A stretch of DNA of 64,000 nucleotides from Diplosphaera chodatii (Eukaryota > Chlorophyta > Trebouxiophyceae > Prasiolales > Stichococcaceae): NCBI GenBank assembly GCA_032358165.1, contig JAALGY010000014.1, positions 186,001 to 250,000 of the forward strand, written 5' to 3'. Every line of letters begins with the position of its first letter. Position 1 is the stretch's first letter. The notes below the pieces were generated by a model. That model had not been told where the DNA came from, did not search any database, and worked only from the letters and a program-made list of their open reading frames with translations. A program made the position numbers and the translations under genes. This document shows, in pieces, positions 43,652 through 54,900 of this stretch.

Positions 43652-43652
43652 G
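43649..43652. promoter_or_regulatory. Overlapping opposite start codons (CATG)
   Basis: The palindrome CATG supplies an ATG on the minus strand for Ariadne (43651-43649) and an ATG on the plus strand for the mS26-like gene (43650-43652). If both are right, each 5' UTR runs inside the other gene. Confidence 0.4.
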
Positions 43653-45525
43653 GCCGCAGCGGCGCCAGGGCCGCTGCTCAGCGGCCGTTCGCGCTTTCTG
43701 GTGGCGCCCGTCAGTGTGTCCAGTCGGTATCGGCAGCGTCAGAGCGCCCCGTTGCGGTCTCAGAATGAACAAGCCAGCGCGACGGATCCTCAAGTGTGCA
43801 GACAGCACCCTAGGGCAGCTGCTGAGGAAGGCCAATGAAACTATTTACTTCGTAGGTGTCAGTGGAGAGGCTGAAAAGTGTCAACGGTAGCAGGGACATC
43901 ACGCAATGTGCATGACACAAACACGTATATGCTGCTTTCATTGAACAAAGCTGGTGTCTTCAAATCATCCGACGGTACTGCTCACTGCCTGGGCGTGGAT
44001 CGACACCGAACAAATGCGCCGGTTGCAGATCCACAACGCTTGCCATTGATCGGCCTTGTGTAGACTCCGTTCGACTAAGGAGTTCCTGTCAAAGGTGACT
44101 GTGCGGGCACAGTGATTGCCAATGCGCGCTTCGCCTGCTGCGAGCAGTACTGCTGCAGGGGGGGTGCTGGCAAACTTTAGCTGCAACACGGACGCCGGCA
44201 GACCGCACATACCTTCCTGCATGCAAGATCCAAATTGTGTGCTCTCCTTACCACTGCTGCCCTGACAGCTTGACCGCCCCTGCGTTGTTGGTGGAACAGC
44301 ATCAGTCGGTCGACAGTGCCACACAGATACAATGCTGCATGCGGCTCCTAAACGGCTCTGCAGCAGGCCTTGCAGTGACTTGGTTGAGTATGCTATAGAT
44401 CTTGCCTCGCAGCACCGCTGTGGACTACAGAGTCTACACAGTTCAGCACGGCATGCAGCAGATGCGGCAGCGGCTTCAGCACAAGGTGGGGTCGGATGTG
44501 CACCAGCCTGCACGGGTGCACACCCATTTCATAGTCTTTGCACCCGCCATCTGACGCATCAAAAGAGATTTTTGCTTGCGCAGAGTCAGACGTCACGGCA
44601 GCAGGAGGCGCGCCTGACACGAAGGACGGTGCAGCGCTGAGCAAGGCGCTGCAGCAGCAGCGGGTGCAGCACCGTGCCGCGCTCAGCAGGCTGCGCAAGC
44701 AGTGGGGCGACCAGCAGGCAGAGCTGCAGCAGCAGAAGCAGGCTGCAGCGGCAAGGAGGGCAGCCGCTGCGGCAGAGGCCAAGGCAGAGGCAACACGCCG
44801 GCGGGAGGCCAGACAGCGGGCTGAGGCAAAAGAGGAGCAGATCCATTTGCGAGAGGAGGCCCAAGAGCGGGTGCGACCATCTGCTGCTTTACACACAGCT
44901 CACACACCAGAGGCCACCGTGATTGTACACCTCTGTGTCCATTCAATTGCTTGATGCTGGGTGACTGCATGGTGCAGGAACGCTTGAAAGAAGAGGCAGC
45001 AGGGAGGCGGCGTGCCACTCAGCTTGTGTACGACATGCACAGGGAGGATCGGTGCGGTCGTACGCCTTTCTGCTGGCAGCAGCACAACCTTGTGATCTAC
45101 AGGCATATGCTGGCTGAACTGTGTGCTTGCGCTCAGCTGTCAGCTGCATCGAAATGTGCACGCTCCTGCAGGGTCCAGTGGTTGGCAGAGCAGAGCCGCA
45201 ACTGGATTGCACCAGAGCAGCTGGAGGAGCGTATCAATTGGGCGTTGTCAAACCCGCAGGTCAATCTGTCTGCAATGAATATGAGTGTGTGTGTATTGTG
45301 TGTATAATTTGGAACCTTTCGTGCATGCTACAGTCTCCTTGATGCATGGCACATCCAAGTCACATCATAGTGAGTGTGTGTGGTCGTCTTACTCTGCAGC
45401 CGCTTGGCAGCACGACCAGCGTGCTGTTTGCCGAGGCGCAGCAGCGTCAGCACATGCAGCAAGCAAGGCGACGACGGGCGCAGGATGACCGAGTGGCAGA
45501 GTGGGCAGAGGGCAGCAAGCCGTAG
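43650..45525 (+). CDS. Probable mitochondrial small-subunit ribosomal protein mS26
   Basis: mS26 is a coiled-coil protein of the mitoribosomal small subunit. The proposed first exon, MAAAAPGPLLSGRSRFLVAP (43650), is Arg/Ala-rich and acid-free like a mitochondrial presequence; its donor is uncertain (GTGTGT at 43714 is the one that fits phase). The exon at 44581-44878 is a long Ala/Gln/Arg/Glu coiled coil (LQQQRVQHRAALSRLRKQWG). Then come ERLKEEAAGRRRATQLVYDM (44980-45040) and the diagnostic block WLAEQSRNWIAPEQLEERIN (45180-45240), which resembles the conserved mS26 'NWI-x-EN/QL-x-x-RI-x-x-AL' segment. A basic tail ends EWAEGSKP, TAG 45523-45525. The identification rests mostly on that last block. 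It is divergent from, and overlaps at the ATG with, Ariadne. Confidence 0.6.
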
Positions 45526-45679
45526 CCAAACCAGATGCATGTAGCGGCAATGTCAGCCATCTGTCCATATCAGCCCGCTTACGAGTCCCGCCTGTGATAC
45601 ACAATCAGAGGTGGTCCGCATCCATCCAGTAATGAGTCTGGTTGCAACCAGCAGGTTCTCACGGTCTGTCCGGCACAGC

Positions 45680-48600
45680 TCAGATGCCTCGATCCCGGGC
45701 ATCCTGCAGCCAGGCTTCAGGCTGCTTGCCCAACTTGCGAGCGACTGCCTCAATTTCTTCCCTTGTCATTGGTGCGACTGCTGGGGACGCCTCCTCCGCC
45801 TGCCTGCGAGGTCTGCATTCACAGGCAGCTGCCATGAGCACCACCCTCACGTGCACTCCAGGTGGAGACCACCACGTACTAAGCTGTGCGCATGCAACTG
45901 CATGGGCATTTGGAAACGGTGGTATGGTTGTAGAGCACCTGGGGTTTGCACCCTCGAAAGGGCTTTTGCGCGAGATTGTAGGACGGCCCCGGCGGCGGAC
46001 GGCAGGGCCCTGCTGCCAAGGCGATGCTGTGGCTGGCACAGCGCTGCGGGGTGGCTGCATCGCCTCTTGCCCGCCAGCAGAAGGCAACACTGCAGCTGCC
46101 GCCTCATCAATCAGGCGCTTCAGCTCGGCAGGGTCCATGCCGCTGCGCAGCGCCGCCTCAATTGCGTCCCTGCTCGCAATTCGGCAAAATGCCTCATCAG
46201 GACGTCTCATGCGCACATGACATGTCAGCATGCATGTGGGAAGAGCTTGGCGTCATTGTTCGCCATAGCTCAGCCTCTTTGCTGCATCTGCAGGGCTGCA
46301 TGCCACAGCACGGTGCCACCCGAAGCCTGTGCACATGCCTGTCTAGTGGCCCGCTGCTGGTTGTGACGCGTTCAGCTGCATCTGTTTTGGGCGCTTGCGG
46401 CTGCTCCACGATGCGGTCAATGGTGTCGAAGTCGCCTGTGCTGCCACGGAAGCGACGACGCTGCTGCAGTTCCCGCCCCTCGAGCACGTCTGTCCGTGTG
46501 ACGCCAGTGGACTGCACCTGCAGTGTTGCAGGTATACAACATCAATAATGTGCACCAGAGCATGACATAAGCCAGACTTGCATGATGCGCAAACTGACAT
46601 GTTCACGCCTTCTGCCAATGCAATATGCCTGCAGGGCTCAATTGTTCTGACAGTGATCAGGACCAGGCATACAAAACCATGACAAAACTGCAGCACGGCA
46701 TGTGCTAATGGCAGGACATTGTAGTCTGCTATCCTGTTGTAGGGTTCTTACAACGCTGACAGTCTGACTGAAGTGCTGCTGCAGCAAGCACACAGGATGG
46801 CAGGACGAGGCTGCAACATGATACGGGAGTTGTGATACAGTAGCATGTCTCACCGATGCAAGTTCAGCCTGCCAGCCCAGCGGCCCCGCGGGCACATCCG
46901 CGGCCTCCTGCGCCTCGCGCTGCATAGCCAGGGTCTCGAATGTGTACTTTGCAAGGAAGTTCTCGTGTGCATCACTGTTCGGCTGGCTGTTAGCTGATCC
47001 CGCCGATCTGGCTGCTGGAACTGCATCCGTCTGCCGCAGTTGCTGCTGCTCCTGCTCTGCCCCTGCATCTGCCTCCTGCTGCTCCTGCTGCTGCCGCTGC
47101 CTGAGCTCCGACAGGAACTGCTCACGCTCAAGCAGACCAGGTGGTGGCTGTGGCCCTGCTGGCTGTTGATACATGCTCTGCCGACTGGTACTTTGCTGCT
47201 GAACATTTGCGGCTGGGCTAGTGTTGGTCGGAGACGCATCCTGTGCATTCAGACCACTGTGAATGCTGCTGGGCTGTGCAGGTGTTCGCTGGTTGGGCAC
47301 TGAGCTCTCAGCCCCAGTGGAGGGACTGTGTGCTGCTACGGTGTGGGAGCCATCCACCGGGCTGCTTGCGCCTGCAAGCCTCTCAGGCGCTGTGGATGCG
47401 TTGTGAGGATGTGCTTGACTGGGGCCTGCCGCTGCTGCACTCTCTGCTGGCTGCTGTGCCCGCATGGTGTCTGCTGCAGCAGCATCTGTGGGGGCCACCG
47501 ACTGCCGCTGTGGTACAGGAGCAGCCGCCTCCTGTGGGACGGCCATCACACCTGCAACCCCTGCTGCCGCACTATCTGCTGCCTCTCGCGCCTTGAGCTG
47601 CTGCACCTCCTCCGGCGTCATCTCAATTGCACCTTCTGCCAGCACTTCCTCCAACCTGCCCTCCTTTGCAGCACTCTCGAATTGCTGCAGCAGCAGAGCT
47701 CACATCAGAAGCAGCCGGTGACTGCACAGCCAACATACCGCCAGTTGCGACCCTGCAGGGACACGGCAGCCCACCGCCGTATGCACATGCACCCACTTGC
47801 AAGCGGTCCGAGGTCGCCTCCTTGATGAGGGTGTCAAGATCCGGGAGGGCATCTGACACCCGCGGGCTGTCCTCCCACAGCTGCTTGCTGGGGTTCTTGC
47901 GCCCGCGATGATCCTGAAGCAGAGGGTTGGCAGACAATCCACACATGTACATCTGCATGTGTGCTTGACGTGGTCATGTGCATGCATGAAGGTCGGTGCT
48001 GCAGCAGGCTGTCGAGCAGCACATGCGTGAGAGAGTCGTGAGAGAGCACGACTGCTGCTTACCCGCACAGTCTCAGCGAGCACACGGCCCAGCGGCTGCT
48101 GTGCATCTTCTTCATCCGCCATGGCCACGCACAGGGGCGGGAGGCCCGACTCCTCCAGGACCTCCACTGCCGCCGCCACCGCCTTGACGCTGTGACCAGG
48201 GAATGCCCGTTTGGCATGCTAAGCAGGGCCCCATGACAAGTAGTAGGCAAGGCCGTCGTAGGCAAGGCCATCTATTGTTTCAAAACATCATCACATGCGC
48301 CTCGGAGGTGGGAGCTGACCTGAGGCCGGAGAATAGGGCCACACGCTGAGAGCCCCAGCCGCCGCCATGCGCGGCATCAGGCGCGCGAGGCTCCTCCCAG
48401 TTGGGCTCTGGCGTTTCTAGTGCCATGCGCAGCGGCATTTGCAGCATTGCAGCGGTCGTGGGCACCACCTTGACCAGCAACAGCCACCATTCAGTGCAAC
48501 GACGCTCCTCAAATGTGATTTTGCAGGACCCTGAGGCGGCAGTCCATGCCATGTTGACACACAGCACCGACCTTCACTTCGGCAGCGCCAAGGGCATCCA

Positions 48601-49246
48601 TAATCTCACGTGTCACCGCCACCTCCTCCAGCCGCAGCCCAGCAAGTAGCAATGCCTGAAGAGGACACAGCAGGAGTGAGCACATCACCGGCAGCACCTG
48701 CGGAATTTGTGCAAACCGAGAGCAGCACGGAGAGATCGTCGACCTGATAACGCTTCAAGCGCAAGTGAACCCCAAGCGGCTACTTGGACCATGAGACGTA
48801 CCTTAGGGCCCCACACATCTGTGGCATCCGATAGAGCCGCCAACAGGTCAGGCGATGCGTCTGGGTTCACATCCGCCATGCTCTCCAGGTCGTCCTCATA
48901 GACACCCATCGGATCTGCATCGTGTTCTCACTGTTTGGCTCAAGTGCCGAAATTGTAACTATGCTGCAGCAAGTCTGCTGCATGCCGCTGGCAACCATGC
49001 GGCACCTATGTCGTCTGGCTCATAACTCTTCTGCGCCTCCCGCTCATCCTCATCGATGCCGAGATCCTTGTAGAAAGCATCGTCTAGCTTGATGTCATCG
49101 TATGCCGGCTCGTCAGGAACCTGCAGGCTGCGAACGACAGGCCTCCTGCGGTGACACCAGCTCGTTTGCTGCTGTCGACATTGGGCTGGCCGTGCCTGCG
49201 GCACGGCCAGCGAAGTCCCGCACACCGCTTGCAAAGATGCCTTCAT
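45680..49246 (-). CDS. Plastid-targeted DUF3783-like protein
   Basis: The biochemical role is unknown to me. MKASLQAVCGTSLAVPQARP (49246), followed by Gln/Arg/Ser-rich sequence to RRRPVVRSLQ, is a good chloroplast transit peptide. Next come acidic DDIKLDDAFYKDLGIDEDE (about 49110-49050), YEDDLESMADVNPDASPDLL and ATDVWGPKV (48900-48810). Two related alpha/beta segments follow: ALLLAGLRLEEVAVTREIMDALGAAEVKV, and RVALFSGL (48340) leading into AAAVEVLEESGLPPLCVAM with RVLAETVRDHRGR (48170-47890). These resemble the DUF3783 fold of plants and bacteria. A Gln/Ala/Ser-rich region (47650-46900) precedes two conserved-looking C-terminal exons (VARKLGKQPEAWLQDARDRGI, stop TGA 45680-45682). Its long plus-strand shadow frames are not genes. 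The family assignment is tentative. Confidence 0.6.
48243..48269. repeat. Short direct repeat
   Basis: GTAGGCAAGGCC occurs at 48243-48254 and 48258-48269, a 15-base period duplication inside an intron of the DUF3783-like gene. Confidence 0.75.
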
Positions 49247-49560
49247 GATGTTTGCATCAACAGTACCACTCCTCACGCGCAAGGACTCCCCACTACAGCG
49301 GTGGCAATGCTGGCTTGACTGACTGTGCAGAACCGCCACAGGGCTGGTCTGCACACATGCACTTGCACATGCACAGCACCTGCACGCAGCAGTCTTCCTG
49401 TTCACAACTGTACGTCATTCCGTCAGCGTACACATAATATTGGACATCACTGGCAAGAGCTTCTGTGCTCAGCAGTTGCATTGTAAATACATGCGCATGC
49501 CGCATGGCCGCTTGTAAGCCTTGATACATCGCAGGCCTAAGTGAACCTCGCACACAGACA
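49247..49560. promoter_or_regulatory. Divergent promoter region
   Basis: 314 bp lies between the starts of the plastid protein (minus) and the RING-H2 protein (plus). It contains no exon I can support, and no strong core motif. Confidence 0.45.
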
Positions 49561-51129
49561 ATGGACAACGAACAGGGCACATGCCCTTTGACCGCTGAAC
49601 GTATCCGGGCGGTGATAGACCGTGCACATTCTGCAATCAACAGAGCAAATGCGCTCACGTCAGAGGTGCACCACCTGCAGCGTGCTGCAGAAGACCAGCA
49701 TGATCAGGCGAGATCGGCACTGCGTGATGCGTTGGAGCTAGATGAAGTGGGACTTGCCAGAGCCACACACGCTTGGATCGCGGGCCGCCCCATGGGGCAG
49801 GTGCCAGCAGACCGAGCAGGGGCAGTCCTGCGCAGATCTGCAGCCATCACCCAGGCTAATGAGTCTAGGTCAGAAATCAACGGCGGCGCCAGCAGCGCGG
49901 CCATATCGGCGCTCAGAGCGGAGCCAGCTGCATCAGGCCGCTCACATCAGGACGTACTGGCAGATGCCCATGCTGCCACCGTGGCAGCCCGCCAGGTTCC
50001 TGGGCGCCCGCTGCATGTAATGGATAGCAGGACCGCTGCCATCCGCCAGCAGTACACAGACAATGTGACTGCGACCGCATCGCTGCGACGGCGGCAGCTG
50101 CGGCTCCGGGCAAGCCAGATGCGTGCGCTGCGGTGCCTGCTGGCCGCTGAACCGCAGCTGGCCGGCTACTCAGCAATGGTGTGCTGTTTGGCACACGCTG
50201 TGTTGCTTGTTGTGCCCAAAGCTGTACCTGGCCAACCTGAACAGGATCTGGTAGGCAGGGCATACTGACTTCTTGCCTCCCAGCAGCCATCTTGTATTTC
50301 GCAGGACAGCATGGTGCAGCAGGCAGTGTTGCTGCTCAACACCGCGCTGATGCATGTGGAGCTGGCCGAGCGCGTGTTGAGCGGTTGGGAGGCAACGGAG
50401 ACGTTGCCGCTGATCATAACCCGTGCAGACGATCGGGCGGAGGCCGCGGCGGCTGTAGCACGAGACCTGCTGCACAGCCTACACAGAGGTGTCAAAACAT
50501 ACCCAAGCACCCAGGAGGATATTGCTGCATGCATACTTTTGCACCTGTCGTGGGTGTTGCATGGCACCATGTGAATGCCCGTCAGGTCTCAATAGCGATG
50601 CCAGAGCTCCATCAATGCACTGCACAGGCAGGCAGCATGATGATGCCCACAGCCCACTCCTGCAGCTGCAGCCTAAGGTACTTGGCGCGACAGCTGGGCA
50701 GATCGAGAGACTGCGGTGTCACATGCTTGATGCCGCTGGCGTCGAGCTGCTGGCCAACAGCTGCTCCATATGCTTGTGCAGCTTTGCTGTCGGTGACCAC
50801 GTGCGTAGCATGCCGGTGAGCCCAGGCTGCATAGGCCTGCACGGCATACTGCTGGGGTGGCATGCTGCCGAAGACTGTCTGAGGACCCTTGCCACTGTGT
50901 TAATGGTGTTGTTTTCTGTGTGCAGTGCACCCATGTTCATCACAAGGTGAAACACATGTCAGCGCCTTCCTCTGCATTCGTATACTCTGTGAGCAAGCAA
51001 TAATCCATCAGCCAACAAATAGTGCGTTGACATGAAACGGCATGTATCGTGCAGGACTGCCTGGACGAGTGGCTCGCCATAAAGGCTACGTGCCCACTGT
51101 GCCAACAGGAACTTGTGCTTGAATCCTAG
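49561..51129 (+). CDS. RING-H2 zinc-finger protein (probable E3 ubiquitin ligase)
   Basis: The ATG at 49561 opens a long first exon (MDNEQGTCPLTAERIRAVID) of Ala/Arg-rich amphipathic helices to about 50180. A second exon, DSMVQQAVLLLNTALMHVEL (50304), is also helical. The RING is split over three exons: NSCSICLCSFAVGDHVRSMP (about 50757-50815), CTHVHHKDC across 50925|51054, and LDEWLAIKATCPLCQQELVL (51060-51120). Joined, the ligands are C-x2-C-x11-C-x-H-x2-H-x2-C-x10-C-x2-C, a proper RING-H2. The protein ends ES with TAG at 51127-51129, so the RING is C-terminal. No membrane segment is seen. E2 binding and ligase activity are known for the fold; the substrate is unknown. Confidence 0.8.
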
Positions 51130-51941
51130 TACAACACTGCAGCAAAGCCGCACCAACATCAGCTAACGCACCGGCCGGATGGACAAGCAACCCTGCAGTG
51201 CACGCAGGTACGCATCACATGCAGTTGCACGTGAGCGCATACTTCTGATGAGAACTTGTAACCATGGTGTGAAGCCCTCGTCTAAGGTTGGTGCTCTACA
51301 GGTGACCCATTTGTTTGCTGCGCAGCGCAGGGTGTCAGGCATCCAGTCAGCAGCGCATGAGGCGCGCACATGGCAGTCACAGCATGGCTCAAGATGCCAC
51401 ATGCACGGCATCGACAGCGATGCAACAGCTTGGGTGATGTGGTGATTGTTCTTTGCATCACATGCTTGATAGTAGGAAGCACGCAGTGGGGTGCCAGGTG
51501 CACACTTGCTTTGATAGGCGCGCCAGGAAAACTTCTTTCGTCGTACCGTATCCACGGGGAATCCTGTAGACGTATATCACAGCATGTGAGGCGTGTTGCA
51601 TGCGCATCGTGTCCGCGTGAGTGCAACCAGGGAATTGTAGCGAATGGAATCTCAGGCGGAATATCAGGCGGGGAAGTAAAAGAGGTGCAACAACCCCGCG
51701 CTGTACATTGAGACGGTCAGCACGCATGTCATGCAATACCATCTATCATCTGCAACTTGCCAGAACGTGGCCACTTTGGCCATTGTCAGCTGACGCGGAG
51801 AAGCAGGACTGAGCGTGGCTGGCAAGCCCGCTTTCCAGGACATTTAGTCAATCACTTTTGTTTGCAGCAAGCAAGCAAGCAGGACTGGACTGATTGCAAA
51901 CAGCCAGCTGCGCGGTGCTGTGCCTCAACTACTCAGTTGCC
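51130..51941. promoter_or_regulatory. Intergenic region upstream of the kleisin gene
   Basis: 812 bp lies between the RING-H2 and Rad21 genes, both plus. TGTAA at 51257-51261 fits the RING gene's 3' end. The rest should hold the Rad21 promoter. Open frames here on both strands look random. Confidence 0.5.
51257..51261 (+). terminator. TGTAA poly(A) signal of the RING-H2 gene
   Basis: TGTAA lies 128 bases downstream of the stop at 51129. Confidence 0.45.
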
Positions 51942-54900
51942 ATGTTCTACTCGACAGAGCTGCTGGGCAAGAAGTCGCCCCTCGGCCAAGTCTGGTGGGA
52001 GTGTCAACCTGGCCGTGTGTGATGGGTGCTGTGCGCCTCTTCCACATGCGAGACAAAACTTCAGCTTGGATGTCCTCAGTCTGCAACCTACATGATCCGT
52101 CGCAAGCCATGAACGTATTGCGACTGACTTGGATGAACTCTGCGTAGGATTGCGGCGCATGGCAGGAAGTTGGTGCGCAGCAGGCTGGCTGGTGTAAATG
52201 TTGTGCAGATCTGGTGAGGGTCTGCGATATTAGTTTTGGAATCCGTCTGGCTGAACCTCGCTCCCAGCACTACATGTCGTCAACTGAGTGGCCTGCACAC
52301 TTGCTGTACCCGGCAAACCGCATGTCGCCCCTGCTCTGTCGCCGTAAATGGACAGATCACACGTGCTGGTGCTCGTGGCTGCAGCAACAACATCATGCAG
52401 CCCGAGGTGCCTCAGGCACTACGGCTCCAGGGTATCCTGATGGGCGGCATCGTCATCATATATTCCCGCCAGACGCACTTCCTGTTGGAAGACTGCAAGG
52501 AGGTCATGGTATGACATGTGTCCCCAGTGCAGCGCTTGCTTTACATTTGTTGGATGTAAGACGTGCTTATGCCAAGTGTGCTGGCACTGCTTCTGTAAGC
52601 ATTAGTGGGTTTTCGAGGTAGGCACATGGTTGACCACTCAGGGCTGGATGCTTTGTCTTCACTGCAGAAGAAGATTAACACCATCGGAGCAGTGCATGAT
52701 ACTGATGGGGCCAACACGCTGCTGCAGAGGCGCAAAGCCACTGGCAGGTGCAGCATGCACAGGGTGCAAGAGGGCACTGACTCACAGTTTGCATCACCTC
52801 CTGAATCTGCTAGGTATCCGGTTCCTTTTCGTTTGAGGAGTCAGTAATGAGTCGATGCTCTCGAACGTCCAGCTCACAACATGCATGCAGGGCAGAGGCC
52901 ATCACAATGCCGGAGGCAGACGAGGCAGTGGACGTGCAGCTGGACCTGCCCCTGTTCGAATCCACCTTTGACGCAGACATTACGGTGTGTACCCGGAAAT
53001 ATGCAGAATGCTGAAATTCGGCTACACTACCAACTGTGGCCGCTGTGCACACCTGTGGGCACTGCAGGCCAGCGGCACTTGTCGATGACAGTATCTGTAG
53101 TGAGCAACTGTAGTTTCTGCTGGTGCACAGCATGTGTGACCAAAGGTCTACAAATTGCTGGTGGTATGACCCAGAACAAAACCACCGGGGCTGACGACAC
53201 CGTGGCTGTGCAGCTGGGGTCGGATGTGTTCATGGTGCGGGCCACGGGGGAGGAGGGCGAGGAGTCCGGGCTGCCAGGCGACGCGCTGCTGTCGGCGGGC
53301 TGCGGCCCGGCCCCCCGCCACCAGCTGCCGCCCGACCCCGCGCCCTTCCACCTGTGAGTCCCCGCCATTGGCACATGCCATGAGCTGGGCAGTGCCGCAG
53401 CATACGCTGCTGATGGGCAGACGGAACTTGGTGCCATGTCCCATGTTCGCCACGACCCGCACCCTGAGCAGCAGACGTCTGCTGGCAGTACACGAACCTC
53501 ACGATTTTGTGCTGTGTGTTGCTGCTGTGCAAATTTGGCTATGAAGGGTGCGGGCGCCAGCTGAGCTTCTGTATGCATACAGGGGTGTGGACGAGGTTTT
53601 CGAGCAGGCAGATTTGCTGGGCCAGCCTGAGATCTTCGAGCAGGTGGGGTGTGCATCCCGTGCGCTGCACGCTTTTGTGGTGCTGTCAGCTGGTCCCCTT
53701 CCCTGATGCAGGAGGCACGGGCTTCTGCACCCACTATCAGAATGGAATCACACTTCACATCTGATGTAACCTGTTTGACAGGTGGACATGGACATGGACA
53801 TGGACATGCCTCCGATGCCAGACCTGGAGGACGCACCTCCCATCCCAGATGCGGCTCAACCACCAGACGCCCTGCCATCGCCCGTGCAGCAGACGACTAC
53901 AACAGGTTCGAATATGCACGATCAGTAGTTGCATTGCTTTCGTGCAGCAACTGGGAGATGGCAGAGCTCTTGCAGCTTGACAAAGAGATGTGCCCTGGTC
54001 TCTCAACGTAGAACTGCAAAACATGCAACCACACCTGCCTGGTATTGCAGGCAAAGACCTGCAGACTACCCCGCAGCTTGCACAACAGCAGCAGGATATG
54101 ATGCCTGGCACCCCTCAGGTTTGCCTGTCTTACATACAGATAGGGTTACCATTATAGCACAGTATCTGCTGTACAGCTAGATGTCCTGAACACAGCATAC
54201 AACCGTTTTGCACCTTAGGTCATGTTGCAAAGGTGGTGCTATGCAGCATATGTCCACTGATGTGTAGGTGGAGGATAAGGCAGAGCGACGGCAAAAGAAG
54301 CAGCAGGATGCTGCCGAGCGCAAGCGCTTCAGCAACCTCGTGATCGACAGGACAGATGCAATGCAGGTCCCCAGCAAGGTGCGCAGTGGAACAAGCCTGC
54401 CCAGTGTAGCTCAGGATGTCTGCAGTGGCAGACACTTGCAGAAAGCCCACACCTTTCATTTACATGCAGCATTTGCTTGCATGGGCCAGCAATGATGTCC
54501 TGAGGGTAAAAAGCAGTGGACAGCAGCAGCCTACCAGTGAGCAGTCGCACGACTCATGGCCCACCATGCCTTTAGCGGGTGCTATCCTTGTGTGCAGGTG
54601 TTCAGGGAGTGGACGGTCGGGCGCAGCGACCTGCTCATGGAGCGGCCGGCAAAGGCGGCCCGCCGTGAGCTTGCAGCCGTCGGCCGCACGTCCACTGCGC
54701 TGCAGGGCCTGCCGATGAGCCTGAGCGGTGCTTGTGCAGTTTGTATTGTTTGTGTAGAGTGCTCGAGTAGTAATGTATATGCACCGAGCGGCTTCACCCC
54801 AATGGGCATGATGCCAGTCGCCATCGAATTGCAGGGGTATGCGCAGCACCACTGCTGGATGTTTTCCGCACCGGCCTGGTGCTGCAACAGGGATCAACGC

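Noticed and set aside
45611..46366. 251-codon open frame on the plus strand
   Set aside because: It lies opposite the conserved C-terminal exons of the DUF3783-like gene and is Cys/His/Arg-rich, typical of an antisense shadow.
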